64,000 nt of DNA from Roridomyces roridus (GCA_029378245.1 JARKIF010000007.1:496001-560000); one strand, 5' to 3'; shown: positions 43,670-55,342, counted from the stretch's first letter. Made by a program: numbers and translations. The notes: generated from the letters alone by a model not told the origin.

Positions 43670-44728
43670 ATGCGAGAACTCATCCGAAAACATCCTTTTC
43701 GCTTCTTCAAGCGTCGCTCAAACTTGACCTTGGGTCCTGACTTGGAGAAAACGGAGGATACCTCTCGGCGATCTACTTCCAGCTCTAATTCAGCCGCAAC
43801 CGCAAAGAATGTAGTCAAGATGGCGCTGACGACGCTCAGTGCCACATCTAACAACATTCCTATCTGCGGGATTATAACTAGCGTCGTCGACCCGCTGCTG
43901 CTCATTATGACCCAATTGGATGTGCGTTTCTCCCGCTCGAGTGCGAGGTATTCCAATTGATTTGGATTTATAGCTAACGTCGGCCAACGTACAAGGACTG
44001 GTGGAACTGGTTGCGCGTATAGAGCGGCTAACGCCACTAGTGGCCGATATGGTGGAGGTGAATTCGGTTTCGGAGTGCGAGCGGAGGTTTATCGACGATC
44101 TCACTCGGTGAGTTGGCTATTCTGCTGCATTCCCTCGACGTACGCTAACGGTCCCAGTGAGCTCGAGTCAATAGGCACGGATGTATCGGAAACGCAAGCC
44201 CAGGGGACGTTGACGCGGTTCTTCAATAACCCCGACGACGCGGCGGGTCTTGCGAGGCATAACGCGACACTGGCGCAACTGGTCGCTGATGCTACCGTAC
44301 GTGCGTTCTTACATCCTCCCACGCGCTGGGCTTATTCACGTTAGCTCGTTAATGTGCAAGAGGTTCGGAGGATGTTGATGAGTATGGAGAGAAGTGTGTC
44401 AAGGCTGGTGCCATCGCTGGGCCAGATAGAGATTGGGCATATCACGGGTGCGTCGTCTCCATTGTGAGCGGGACAGGACGACTTACTGAAATGCATCGCA
44501 GGTGGCACGTGCGGGATGTGTGCATCGGGCGGGCACTTCGGGCATGAAGGCGATGGTGGGGTCCCAGAATTCGAGATTCCGACAGGCCAGAATGTCAGAT
44601 TCGGGGGTATATCAGGGGGAATAGACGGAGAAGGCGGAGAAGGCGGGGAGGGGTACGAGGAATGGGTCAAGGGCGGTGTTGGGAGAGCGCCAAAGATACG
44701 GTGTATCGGGCGGGCGTATACTTGGTAG
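43670..44728 (+). CDS. Protein with a helical-bundle N-terminus and Gly-rich tail, unknown function
   Basis: ATG at 43670 (MRELIRKHPFRFFKRRSN). After a basic start, MALTTLSATSNNIPICGIIT, DPLLLIMTQLD, then over an intron ANVQGLVELVARIERLTPLV and DMVEVNSVSECERRFIDDLT form a hydrophobic helical bundle. This resembles the N-terminal region of many basidiomycete signalling or NLR-like proteins (and, loosely, MLKL/HeLo-type bundles). Next come QGTLTRFFNNPDDAAGLARHN and helices, then a C-terminal region rich in Gly and acidic residues (FGHEGDGGVPEF, GGEGGEGYEEW). Five exons, introns about 50-60 nt. No NACHT, kinase or other effector domain follows, so it may be a stand-alone helical domain. Assignment is tentative. 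Confidence 0.5.
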
Positions 44729-45075
44729 GTTCTGAACCTGCATCAAACGCACCACTCTTGTTAATTTGGTACATATGTAATACTGGCCTTATCTTACTCT
44801 TGAAAAGACAATTCCCGTTCTTGCCTACTCCCGTCATGCTACTCCCTCCCGCCCTCCGGTTTTAAAGTACCTTCCTGACACTTCTCTCTTTATCCGTAGC
44901 ATTTCCCCGCCGTTCCCTTCCTCGAACGCTTTGTCCAATGCTTTCCATTGTCCGCTTTGATTTAATTTCCGGACACCGTGGCACTCCGGCCCTTTGGCCC
45001 TTTGACCGCTGTTTATAACCAGGTTCTCCCTTTGTCCAAAATGTCTCTCTCTCTTCGCTCCTCCCAATTGCTATC
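44729..45075. other. Intergenic, BTB-F promoter region
   Basis: About 350 bases with pyrimidine-rich stretches (for example TTCTCCCTTTGTCC near 45023) before BTB-F. The shared promoter blocks of the 23-37 kb BTB copies are not recognised here. Confidence 0.5.
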
Positions 45076-46146
45076 ATGCAACCCAGTTCCAGTTCTCCTG
45101 AACCTGCCGCCACACCATTCGGCGACGAAATCTGGATGCCCTACGGGGACATTGTCCTCCAAGTCGAATCAACACAATTCCGCGTCAATCGCGACATCCT
45201 CGCGCGACATTCGGGCGTCTTTAGTGGGCTCTTCCTGATGCCACGGCCTTCCAAAGACTCGAAGGACACTGTGGAAGGATGCGCTGCTGTACATCTGCCC
45301 GGTGACGCGTCTGTAGATTGGGCGGAGTTGTTGGAATTTTTGTATGACCCGTACGTGCCACCCAGACTGAATGAGTTGATTCTGAAGGTCTTCAATATTA
45401 TAGGTTCGCTCACAAAGAAAAACTAATGCCATTCGGACGGCTCGCAGCTATGCTCCGCCTCGGAAAGAAATACGAATTCTTGGCGGTCGAAGCGGACGCT
45501 GCGAGTCGCCTGCGGTATGAATTTCCCGCCGACTTTACAGCGTTCAACGCGCTCGACGCGGATATGACCAAAATCGCGTACCGGCGCGGTATTTATTGCG
45601 ATCTGCTGGGCCTCGCGTACGAGTGCAGGGTGTACGATTGTGTCCCGCTCCTTGCGTTCTGTTGTTTACGGACAGATACACTCGTAGGTGTTCCATTCTC
45701 TCAAGGGACTTTCGTATGTTTAATCATTATTTCAGGAGACTCTGTTCAAGGGTGTGCGCCGCGACGATGGCACCCTCGCCACATTACCAGACGAGCTTAA
45801 AACCACAATGGCCCTCGCACTCCAGCGGATGGCGCTCTTTCAGCACGAATCCCTTTCATGGATGCGCTCTGACAGCGTCGTCCCAGATGCCTCTTGCGTG
45901 GCTCCAGAAAAATGCGCACAGCAACTCCAGGTGATGGCGCGTATCGTTGACCGCGACCACGAAGGGGGACAGTTCAACTTTGGGTATACGATAGACCAGT
46001 GGGATGATCGGTGGACGGGGATGTTGTGTGGAGGTTGTGAGGCGGAGGCAGCGGCCGCGTATGAGCGGGGTCGGGTGAAGGGCTGGGATCTCTTACCTAC
46101 GTTCTTTGGGTTGCCAGGGTGGGATGGGTTGAGGGATGTAGAGTAG
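45076..46146 (+). CDS. BTB/POZ-domain protein F (divergent member)
   Basis: Three exons with the family intron positions. The Lys/Arg-rich N-terminus is replaced by MQPSSSSPEPAATPFGDEIW. The BTB core is MPYGDIVLQVESTQFRVNRD with SGVFSGLFLMPRPSKDSKDT in place of the usual SPVFADMF and PQPPNEP. Exon 2 has AAMLRLGKKYEFLAVEADAA. Exon 3 has ETLFKGVRRDDGTLATL, C-x5-C (SCVAPEKC), C-x2-C (LCGGC) and LLPTFFGLPGWDGLRDVE. Complete and probably functional; the most diverged intact paralogue in the array. Confidence 0.85.
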
Positions 46147-46261
46147 TATAGTAGTAGACTGAATACGATAAGTTTTAAACGCCCTTGATCCCCATACTTA
46201 CGGCGTTGTATTTTGCAATATGTATACTCACGTGATCGAAACTGTCTTGCTTCTGACCATC

Positions 46262-47345
46262 ATGTCAGACTCGACTCCCTCCGCAAAACGAAAAAGGACG
46301 GACGAGCCCGCGGCTGAACGAACCACGCTAGTCCGCTCGGATATCTGGTTGCCATTCGGCGATATTGTCCTCCAAGCCGAATCCACCCAGTTTCGCGTCA
46401 ATCGAGACAACCTCACCAGACATTCCTCCGTGTTCGCAGACATGTTCTCTGTCCCCCAGCCCCCGAACGAGCCCACCGTGGAGGGATGTCCGGTGGTCGT
46501 TCTCTCTGGCGATAGCGCAAAGGACTGGGAGTTACTTCTCGGCGTCCTTTATGGGTCGTAAGTTCCTTCTTCACGACCAAGACTCCATTGGGACCCACTC
46601 CATCTAGATTCGAGGATAAAGAGATGCGACCTGTGGCTGAAATCGCGGCCATGTTGCGATTGGGCAGGAAATATGGGATAGCCGCTGCTGAAGCAAATGC
46701 AGTCCAGCGTCTTCACTATGAATATCCCGCCGACCTCAACGCTTGGATCAAGATTGCGGATTCTCCATTCAAGAAAATACAGGACGAGTCGGGGGCAATG
46801 TTCCAAGTGCTGAGCCTAGCATATGAATTCGGAATCCGTTCGAGCATTCCACTGATGGCTTACCTCTGCTTCATGCACTCCAAGCCATTGGTGAGTTTAT
46901 CCAGCCACATTTCTGTAACGATACTCTAATTATTCAGGAACAAATCTTTACCGGCATTGCACGCTCGGATGGATCTTGTGTCGTTCTTCCCGCTGAGCTC
47001 CGAGAAACTCTCGCGATTGGTTTCGAACGAATTATGGGCGCACAACGCGGAATTTATTCGTGGTTGGACGATGGCACCGTTGTCCCGTCTGATTCGTGCA
47101 AAAAGTCCGTCGAATGTACTCGTGCGCGCCAGGCGATGCATGAAAATCTGGCTTGGGACGACGACACAGGGCTGTATTGCTGTTTTGCTCTCGAGACCTG
47201 GGATTCGGATTGGACCCACACTTATTGCAAGACGTGTTTCAAGGCGGCGAAGAGTGCCTTCGTGGCTAGTCGCTCGTCGATATGGGAATCCCTTCCGGGT
47301 TTCTTTGGGCTGCCGGACTGGGCAGACTTGAAGGACGCCGACTGA
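46262..47345 (+). CDS. BTB/POZ-domain protein G
   Basis: Intact three-exon member. MSDSTPSAKRKRTDEPAAER, SDIWLPFGDIVLQAESTQF, SSVFADMFSVPQPPNEPTVE; exon 2 AAMLRLGRKYGIAAAEANAV; exon 3 EQIFTGIARSDGSCVVLP, SWLDDGTVVPSDSC-x5-C, YCKTC and LPGFFGLPDWADLKDAD. Start set at 46262 to match paralogues; an in-frame ATG 42 bases upstream exists. The spacing to BTB-F is about 115 bases, so the two form a close tandem pair. Confidence 0.87.
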
Positions 47346-47759
47346 TTCTGCTTCTTTTTTTGGTGCGTTCATTCCTTTGAATTAGCACACAGCTGAATTG
47401 CTGCTCCAGAAGACTGCCGCTCGTAATTTGTCAGTGTACTCGGAGTAAAATCTGAATCGTCTCGGACCTTAGTCTTCTCGGACCCCGGATCCTTGAACAT
47501 GGAATTAATTGAAGGTGAGTTACATAGTTTGTCCGTAAGTTTCAGCTTGGGCTTGAGACGTGGGTTCGCGGGATGTCCAAGAGAAATCCAGCGACGATGT
47601 ACTTGCGGCTTTGGCATGTCCCTACGGCTCCAAGTAGAGGTGTATGCCTCCCACAAACTTTCTTCGAAACTGGGTTTTTTGAAGCCACGTCAGGGCACTG
47701 AGGCCCGAGGTGGGTCATTCACTTGCTCGAACGAAGATACCGATGGCATACGGTCGGCG

Positions 47760-48105
47760 CTACCGATCTTTGCTTCCCTTGAGTCCGACAGCGTCAAAGT
47801 CAGACTGGCGATTGCGTTCGGGAAGATGCTCTGTCATCGCAGGGAGGCCTTGTCGCAGCTCGATCTCAAGTCCTGTTTCCTGAGCTCATGTGCTCGTGCG
47901 ATCACTGAGATTCTCGATGAGAAATCCCAACTGTCTGTCGACTTTCATATCGACAAGTGGTCGCATCGGGTCGACAAGTTCTGTCGGAATTGCAAAGAGC
48001 AGGCGGAGGCCAAGTACTGTGTTTTTTAAATGAAGGGTGGGAGGCGCTGCCAGGTTTCTTTGGTCTACCAGAGTGGAAAGATTTGAAGGACTTGGACCAG
48101 CGGTT
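47760..48105 (+). pseudogene. BTB exon-3 fragment
   Basis: CRNCKEQAEAKYCVF and, one frame away, GWEALPGFFGLPEWKDLKDL correspond to the C-x2-C region and terminal motif of the family. Upstream, a degraded SFSSCARAITE-like segment stands for the C-x5-C part. No exon 1 or 2 precedes it. It sits between BTB-G and BTB-H, consistent with a decayed tandem copy. Confidence 0.65.
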
Positions 48106-48180
48106 CAATTTACACATCCGGGCAATCACGTGGCGGAACCCCTCTTGTTTCGTCCCACATCATCTGCAACACCGAACTCA

Positions 48181-49283
48181 ATGTCCGACTCGCCTCCCTC
48201 TGCAAAGAGACAAAGGACAGAAGAGCCTACGGCTCACGAAATTACGCCAATTCGCTCCAAAATCTGGATGCCATTCGGCGACCTTGTCCTTCAAGTGGAG
48301 TCGACCCAGTTCCGGGTGAATCGTGATATCCTCGCCAGACACTCCCCTGTCTTTGCCGGCATGTTGTCCGTCCCGCAGCCTCCCGATGAACCCACACTGG
48401 AGGGTTGTCCGATCGTGATTCTCTCCGGGGACAGTGCAAAGGATTGGGAATTGCTTCTGGAGGCACTCTATGAGCCGTGAGCCGAGTCCTTTTTATCCCT
48501 GAGTCAGTGCATGAATGTCTCTGTCCCTTATTCCAGACTCAAAAACAAGACGTAGTCCCCTTCCACGTCGTGGCAGCCATGTTACGACTGGGTCGGAAAT
48601 ACGAAATCAGCGCCGCAGAGGAGAACGCGGTTCGACGTATCCACTTTGAGTTTCCTTCTGATTATGACACCTTCGTTGCAACTCCTCGGGACCATTCGAA
48701 GATCAACTTTGCTGGGCCTGATACACTCTTCTTGGTCTCATCAATCTGGCTCACAAGTTCGGCATCAAATCCAGTATTCCGCTGATCGGGTACAGGTGCG
48801 TGCAAAGACAATCGCTGGTTGGCATCCATTTCGTTCACAAATACGGTTTCTCAAGAGTTTTGAAACAGGAACAAGCTCTTCAACGATGTCGAACGAAGCG
48901 ATGACTACCATGTCGTCTTGCACCCAGAGCTCAAAAAGCTCTTGGCCGTTGGTTTCGAGAAGATGATGACATACCAGCTCCGTGAATACGAGTGGTTAGA
49001 GAACGACACTATCGTCCCCTCTTCTTCGTGCGTCACCCTGCAATCCTGCATTCGGCGGCGAGTTCACCTGCGCCGTGTTTTGACTTGGAATAAACGCACG
49101 GCAAATATCCGCTTCTTCATGCTGCATGCCTGGCAGGATGACTGGGGCCAAGCGCTCTGCAATCGCTGTGCAAAGGCGTTTGAAGACACTTTTATTGCCA
49201 GTGGCGCCAAAGCATGGGAAGCTCTTCCCGCATTCTTCGGATTTTCTGGGTGGGCGGAGTTGACTCCGCCGACAGATAGTTGA
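48181..49283 (+). CDS. BTB/POZ-domain protein H, exon-2 frameshift
   Basis: Starts MSDSPPSAKRQRTEEPTAHE; BTB domain intact (SKIWMPFGDLVLQVESTQF, SPVFAGMLSVPQPPDEP). Exon 2 begins with AAMLRLGRKYEISAAEENAV, but at about 48731 the frame shifts by one base: FAGPDTLF is continued in another frame by LGLINLAHKFGIKSSIPL. Exon 3 follows (LFNDVERSDDYHVVLHP, SCVTLQSC, LCNRC, LPAFFGFSGWAEL). FFGL is FFGF here and the ending is TPPTDS, so it is diverging at the C-terminus. Either a recent pseudogene or one sequencing error. Confidence 0.72.
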
Positions 49284-49556
49284 ATGGTCTGTGACCATGT
49301 TGTTTTACTTTTCTCTTCCACTCTGTGAGGCAGGAGTGGAATCCCGAACCGCCTTTAACTATACTTACCCTTTTTGTGTACATAAATTAACTGTTGCATT
49401 GAGCATGGCTGTATCAGTTCACGCTCGAAAGGTCGCCGAAGTCGGAACCCCACTGTTGATTGATGGCGCGCGCCCTGTCCCGACTCGGACTACCGCATCA
49501 TTACCACATCTTTTATTTATTCGGCGCTACCATAAACTTCTCTCCTTTCTTCACAC

Positions 49557-50759
49557 ATGGCCAACTCGAAAGACGTCTATCTCGTGCTTGGAGGCGACAC
49601 CTTTGTGGGACGACACGTTGTTGAACAACTCAAGGCCCGCAATGACACCGTTTTCGTTTTCGATGCCGCTGCGAGTCACGCCGACGTACAAAGTTTCTTG
49701 GGCGATATACGAGACCCGGACCAGATTTCAAACGCAATCCAAAAGGTGTGTAGTCATAGCAACGGATTCGCGCTTTCTGACGATGCTACTACCAGACAGG
49801 AGCGACGTGCATCATCCACACTCTTTCTCCACTCTCCATCGCAAACCGCGAGAATCCGACGATTTTTCACGACGTAAATGTCCATGGCACCAACAACGTG
49901 ATTTCCGTCGCGAAATCCAAGGGAGTACGAAAACTCGTCTACCATGGCTCTTCCGGCGTGGTTTTCGACGGACGAGACATTGCGAATGGCGATGAGAGCT
50001 TGCCCTATGCGAGAAAACACCCTCACCCGTATACCACATCCCGAATCATGGCGGAGAAAGCCGTTTTGGCTGCCAACGATAGCAATGGGTTGAAAACCGC
50101 ATGCATTCGCCCCACCGGAATTTACGGGTAACTTGGTCTGTTCACATTCTTCCTTGATGCAAACCTCAATCATTTCTCCAGTGTAGGGGATCAGGAGATG
50201 ACCGTCGGGGCGTACGACACATGGAAGCGCGGCGCGACCCACGTCCAGCTGGGAAACAACCAAAATCTCTGCGACCGCACCTACGTCAGCGACATAGCTC
50301 ATGCCCTCATCCTCGCAGCGGACAAACTTGAAGACCCTGCAGCTGATGTCGCTGGCCAGACCTTCTTCATCACTGGTAACGAACCGATACTGTTTTGGGA
50401 CTTTATGCGCCGTATGTGGGCCGGCTTCGACGCCGCATTCCCCCATCTCGCAAAGCCTGCCCGGAAGCCCGCCGTTATCCCGCGGCCGCTTGTTTTCCTC
50501 CTGGCATATGCGATGCAGTTTGTGGCGTGGATTACGGGGCGCGAGCCATCCCTCACTCCGTATAAAGCGACGTTCGCGACGGCCACGATGTATTTCAGCT
50601 CGGAAAAGGCGAAGCGTCTACTGGGGTACACGCCGAAAGTCAGCGTCGATGAAGGGATTCGCAGGACCATTGAAGTGAGTCCGAACGCCGTACTTTTCTT
50701 CCGTAAGTAACGTTTTCCAGTGGGTCAAGGCGGAGACCGAAGCGGGGAAGTGGCATTAG
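49557..50759 (+). CDS. NAD(P)-dependent epimerase/3-beta-HSD family protein, Erg26-like
   Basis: Three introns; MANSKDVYLVLGGDTFVGRHV start. Overall layout matches sterol-4-alpha-carboxylate 3-dehydrogenase (Erg26, ergosterol pathway): GDIRDPDQISNAIQK, NVHGTNNVISVAKSKGVRKLVYHGSS, ACIRPTGIYG, GNNQNLCDRTYVSDIAHALI, AGQTFFITGNEPILFWDFMR, a hydrophobic membrane segment RPLVFLLAYAMQFVAW and KAKRLLGYTPKVSVDEGI. Two key positions are unusual: the usual Gly-x-Gly-Phe of the nucleotide loop reads GGDTF, and the expected Tyr-x3-Lys reads YTTSR, arginine for lysine. It may be a diverged, weak or re-purposed paralogue instead of the housekeeping enzyme. Ends GKWH. Confidence 0.8.
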
Positions 50760-50824
50760 ATTCATCTACCTAGAGCAACCGACGCCGCCGAGAATTACTC
50801 TAGAATAAATATACAGAAGCACCA

Positions 50825-51902
50825 TTAATCCATATCCTTCAATCCCGCCCACTCTGGAAGCCCAAAGAACCTAGGGAGTGCTTCCCAAGCGTCCACACGA
50901 CTTTCGTTCAGAGCTGATTTACAAAGTGCCGTACAACCACCACAGAAGCCGTGAAACCAATAATCACCCCATCGGTCCAGGGCGAAACAGCCCGTGCTGA
51001 TAGCGCTGTGTGGATTCCAAGCCACGAGCCGGCGCAGGACATTGCGTGCCTCAGCGCACTTGGGTTTATTGGCACAGGAACGGGATGGGACGAGAGTGTC
51101 GTCTTCGAGTAACGAGTAGGCGTTGTGCTGGAATTTCATGAATTCCAGAAAACCCAGGGCCATTATTTGTTTCAACTCTGGGGAAAGCGTACTGAGGGAC
51201 TTGTCCGGCCGCTCGATTCCGGTGAATATTTTATCCTGCACATATCTGTCACAGCTGAGAGAGTGATGGAACACTTGCAAATGGCTGAGAGCGCAAACAC
51301 TCATATGCTATCGTCGGCACACTCGAGTTGATCCCATATTCATGTGCCAGGCTCAAAAGGTCAAACACAAGCCCCTCGTATTCTTCTATCTGTGTCAGAC
51401 TATCTGAAGAATCGTCCCAAGTGTTGAACTCAGCCGGGTATTCAAAGCGTATACGCTCAAGCGCGTTGGCTTCGGCGGTGTGGATCTCATACTTCCTGCC
51501 CAGCCGTAACATGGCTGCTATTTCGTCAAAGGAGCGTGCCACCTTGTCCTTAAACCTAGAAGGATATTGGGAATCAAGTTGAAAATTTGGGTGGCAATCG
51601 TCTTACGGTTCATAAAGAACACCGAGAAGTAGCTCCCAGTCTTTCGCGCTATCGCCAGATAGAGTCACGACAGGACAACCCTCCACAGTGGGCTCGTTTG
51701 GAGGCTGTGGAACGGCGAACATATCCGCGAAGACGGGAGACTGAGTGGCTAGGACATCTCGGCTGACACGAAATTGGGTGGATTCCACTTGGAGGACGAT
51801 GTCACCAAAGGGCTTCCAGATGTGAGAGCGAATCGGTGTGAGTTCTTCGCCCGAAGGGCCATCCGTTCTTCGTCTCTTTGGAGAGGGAGCTGGGGACGAC
51901 AT
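50825..51902 (-). CDS. BTB/POZ-domain protein I
   Basis: Intact, first of the minus-strand group. MSSPAPSPKRRRTDGPSGEE, SHIWKPFGDIVLQVESTQF, SPVFADMFAVPQPPNEPTVE; exon 2 DEIAAMLRLGRKYEIHTAEA and QIEEYEGLVFDLLSLAHEYG; exon 3 DKIFTGIERPDKSLSTLS, SCANKPKC, FCGGC and LPRFFGLPEWAGLKDMD. Ends at 50825, about 65 bases from the converging Erg26-like gene. Its leader is nearly the same as that of BTB-J. Confidence 0.87.
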
Positions 51903-52130
51903 GGCTGGAAGAGGAAGAGAGAGTTTGACAGGTCATTGACAGATCACGTCAAAGTGCCTCCTTTTGTCCACGACCAGTACTCTCAACGGCTGGGTATTCT
52001 CATACCACCATCTTTCGCTGTGGTCCTTGCTCTACCTCAAAATGTCTCGCTTGACCCTGTGCCACTGCGGAAGCAAATGATCACACCCTGTCTCGCATTC
52101 GAGTACTCATGTTTCCGATGGTGACTTCGG
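51903..52130. promoter_or_regulatory. BTB-I promoter, duplicate of the BTB-J/kinase 2 divergent promoter
   Basis: The run ACCAGTACTCTCAACGGCTG, GGTATTCTCATACCACCATC, CTCAAAATGTCTCGCTTGAC, CCTGTGCCACTGCGGA and GATCACACCCTGTCTCGCAT is also present in order at 56893-57035 between BTB-J and kinase 2. Here no kinase follows on the far side. Confidence 0.65.
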
Positions 52131-52810
52131 GGAAGCATTACCCGATGCGCGGAAGTGTTGATGGAGGATGACGAGGCTATTTGGTTGAGCCAGATGAGGG
52201 GAGAGAAGGACTGGGATGGAATTCGGCGGAGCGGGAGTATCGCGTTTGTTTGACTCGATTGCTCCAGTTCGACTTTACTCTATGCTTAGACTCGACACCA
52301 GTAAGCACGTGCGGCCCCAAACTTTGATGATAGTCGATCAAAGCCACCGGCCAAAATGGCCTGATTATCTTCCAGTCGCTCCGCAGACCGATCCCGGCTG
52401 CGGTGTGACTGGTTTCACGAGCCTACTCTATGCTATTCTCGAATCAAACAAACAAAAGATCCCCGCTCCTCCTCACTTCTTCCCAATCCTTCTCCGCTCT
52501 ACATCAGCAATAAGTGACACTACCACAGAGCAATACAGATGCCATGTAGCAGCTGTAGCCGGATTGTAAAGTACCCCTTGACGTAGGCATCTGTAGCCAT
52601 GCGCGGGTGACATGTGACTGCGCGTAGCGCCATGTGTCCTTGGCACGGCGCTATGGATACCCACGTGCCGCCAGCTCCGTGGGATCATGTAGCCCTCTGT
52701 GGCTCATAGAGGCCCACCGGCGCACACCTAAAATACTGCTGCATTCCCTCCACCCCGGCTTGCTTCCTTAAATTGGGACAGAACAAAGCTAGAAGAAGAA
52801 ATATTCATTC
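52131..52810. other. Intergenic, no supported gene
   Basis: A 117-codon plus-strand frame (52216-52569) has no recognised domain or splice support and is not called. Nothing else seen. Confidence 0.45.
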
Positions 52811-53400
52811 AAGCTACATTAAGATACATGATGGATCTACAACAACAAGAGAGACAGAGCGGGGTTCCCAAGCTTCTCTGCCACCATGCTGAACAATCCA
52901 CATTAGCATAGGTGGAACACGGATGGAAGGGAACATACCAGGGAGAGTGTCGGCAGGGGAGATGGAAAAGAATAGAGCTGCGCGATGGCGGGGCACGGAT
53001 GCTGTAAGTAAGCGTCGGTTAGTGGACCATGAGGAATTGTGATGGACATACCGTGATGGCCACCCGAGAGCTACGCGGTTGCTAAGGGAAGTGGGAGCGA
53101 GACAAGGATTCGGGGAGGCGAGAGGGCAGAAAGCAGAGAGGATGGAGCTGGAATGTTGGAGAGGCAGCGAGGTGCATTGGTGAGGAGGGTAGAGACCGCA
53201 CGACTAGAGTTCTGAGATGCCCACGGGGTCTGACAATGAGCCAAAGCCAAAAGGATGGAGGGAGAACTCACCAGGAGTCATGAGGACAGTCCATTGACTG
53301 GAAAGACTTGAGATCTGAGGGGCAGGAGAAGGAAAGACGGTAGAGGGAGAGAGAGCGAGGGGATGGTGGGTGGAAGAAAGACGCATTCCGATATCTGTCA
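52811..53400 (-). ncRNA. Possible spliced transcript without a long coding frame
   Basis: The minus strand has three well-formed short introns: 53231-53272 (GTGAGT...TCAG, 42 nt), 53002-53051 (GTATGT...TACAG, 50 nt) and 52889-52938 (GTATGT...TTCAG, 50 nt). Spacing is right for small internal exons. None of the three frames stays open across all junctions. A short reading MRLSSTHHPLALSP begins upstream but stops soon after the first junction. It could be a noncoding RNA, a decayed gene, or a gene with an unrecognised start. Confidence 0.3.
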
Positions 53401-53812
53401 AAGTGTCAGTATTTATGCGGTCGTGCGGGTCATCAATCAATCAATGCACATGTCCGACGGGCGCCGCGCTCGGAACAGATCCGATCGGCAATGGACTCAG
53501 TGAGATTCTTGGATGCTTGCTCTTCCCTCATTGGTGTCGGGAATCTGCAAGGAATTTGAGGTGGATTGGAGCTTTTGAATGATGTCAAGTTCCATGGGTA
53601 GAAGAAGTCAAGGCAAATTACATCATGGACATGTCATATCATGGCTTTGCTCGAATACTTTACACTTCCAGTCCCATTGGCCACAACACCCACATCCGCT
53701 ACATGAACCACATTGTCCCCACCTCGGATACAGCTGCTACATGGTCAATGTGAAGCCGCGATCGGATACACGACTGTATGCGGTGTCATACTTCCAGCCG
53801 GGCTGCCACATG

Positions 53813-55342
53813 TCATCGTATGGATGATATGATCCGCGCCTCGGCTACATGGGATTTACTTTTTCCTGATGTAATTTGATTCATCCAAATCACATCCTCA
53901 TCCTCCATCAGCACTGCGCCGCTCCCGCGCAACGGATACGCCTTTCCCGAAGTGAGCACTGGGCAAACAAACACCACTCGCGCCTTCCCGGGCTGCTTTC
54001 CTTCAATTTGACTCTGTGCCCCGGAGAAGTCCAAAGCCCCAAAACTTGCTGCGCGCCAACTGCTCTGGAACGAGTAGTCGGCGCCAGGCGGGCACGGGAA
54101 GAGCATCTTTCCTGGGTAGGCGCAGCGCCAGTGCACGTCATCGAGCATGCCCGCGGGGTCCGCGTTGTACGCCAGAATAACTCGGCGGAAGCGGAGCGCC
54201 AGTTGGCCTACGGACTCTTTTCGGAACGCGTTGGGGGGGTTGGGAGATATTCCGATGGACAGCACGGTGTTGTTGATGTACGGGCTGCTGAGTACGGGAA
54301 ACTCGGGCTTGCCGTGCAGATTAATGGGAAGGTGTATGTGTATCGGCGTGCTATCTTTCCGGTGGCCCATAACACCCTGAAACCAATTAGACAAGATGGG
54401 TGAAGTATGAAATCCGAACCTTGTACCACCAGGCCGTGAGGACGTCAGAACTCCCTACCCATTCGGTCGACCCTTCGTTCTTCAAATTCTCCATGATCTC
54501 GCGCTTGGAATCGGCCAAAAAAGCCTTCGGTACGCGAACATACATTTCCACTTCCTTCGGGTCCCAGAAGATCCGCCACACAAAACACGCGATGAACAAC
54601 ACTTGCTGAACGAGCCCTAAATCATACCACCCGCGCTGCTTGGCGACTTTGGTGGGTCCAGCGAAGCTCTGGAACGCCTGGGTGTCCCACTTCATACCGA
54701 CAATGTCGTTTATATCCGTCCCGTTAATCACTCGCGTCCACGCGTCAAGGAGCGTCCCAGTACCGACCGCGTCAAATGCAACATGCGCGTTTGTCACCCC
54801 AATAAAAGTGAGGTCGTCGAAGGTCACGACATGGACATGAACGAGCGGGCATTTGGTCTCGATGAACGCCTCGACAGACTTGGGACATGAGCTATGCCGC
54901 AAATACGGAGCCATGTCTGGGAGTTTGATGAGAAATGGCTGCGAAGCTGGTAGGTCGGACGCGTCCATCGGGAGCTGGGGACGTGAAGGATCGGCCCGGT
55001 ATGTACGCTTCGGGATGATCTTCCACCGTGAACTCGACAGCTGGCATTTCTGGTCCAAACCTGGTAGGGACTTGGAATTCATGGACCTGGCCATAACTGG
55101 AGCGAAGGAAACACAAGAAAGATGGGACGCACGCCATTCCTGACAGCAATCCTAGCGCCTGCTCGAGGGAATTTCTTCTCAATCAAAATCGTGAGCGTCT
55201 CTTCCAGTTGGCGTGCGTCGAGCCGTGCATCGACTATAAGGCCAATTGTCAGGATGGGGTCGCGAGCGCCTAGGTCCATGCCCGAGCAAGGAATCGGGCG
55301 CATTCCTGGTGGAGGCGGCACTGGGGAACGAGACCCGAACAT
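53813..55342 (-). CDS. BAHD-family acyltransferase, one apparent frameshift
   Basis: ATG at 55342 (MFGSRSPVPPPPGMRPIPCS). The fold-typical start LTIGLIVDARLDARQLEETL, catalytic H-x3-D (NAHVAFDAVG), a long middle part and the region FGALDFSGAQSQIEGKQPGK place it in the BAHD/transferase family, enzymes moving acyl groups from CoA to alcohols or amines in secondary metabolism. Introns: after RNG (acceptor TTATGGCCAG) and after AWWYK. Between EDHPEAYIP and ADPSRPQLPM the frame shifts by one base at a GGG run (near 55001). Removing one G gives a continuous protein. The sequence as written is broken, by mutation or by sequencing error. A cyclase or transporter partner gene is not adjacent, so the product is unknown. 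Confidence 0.75.
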
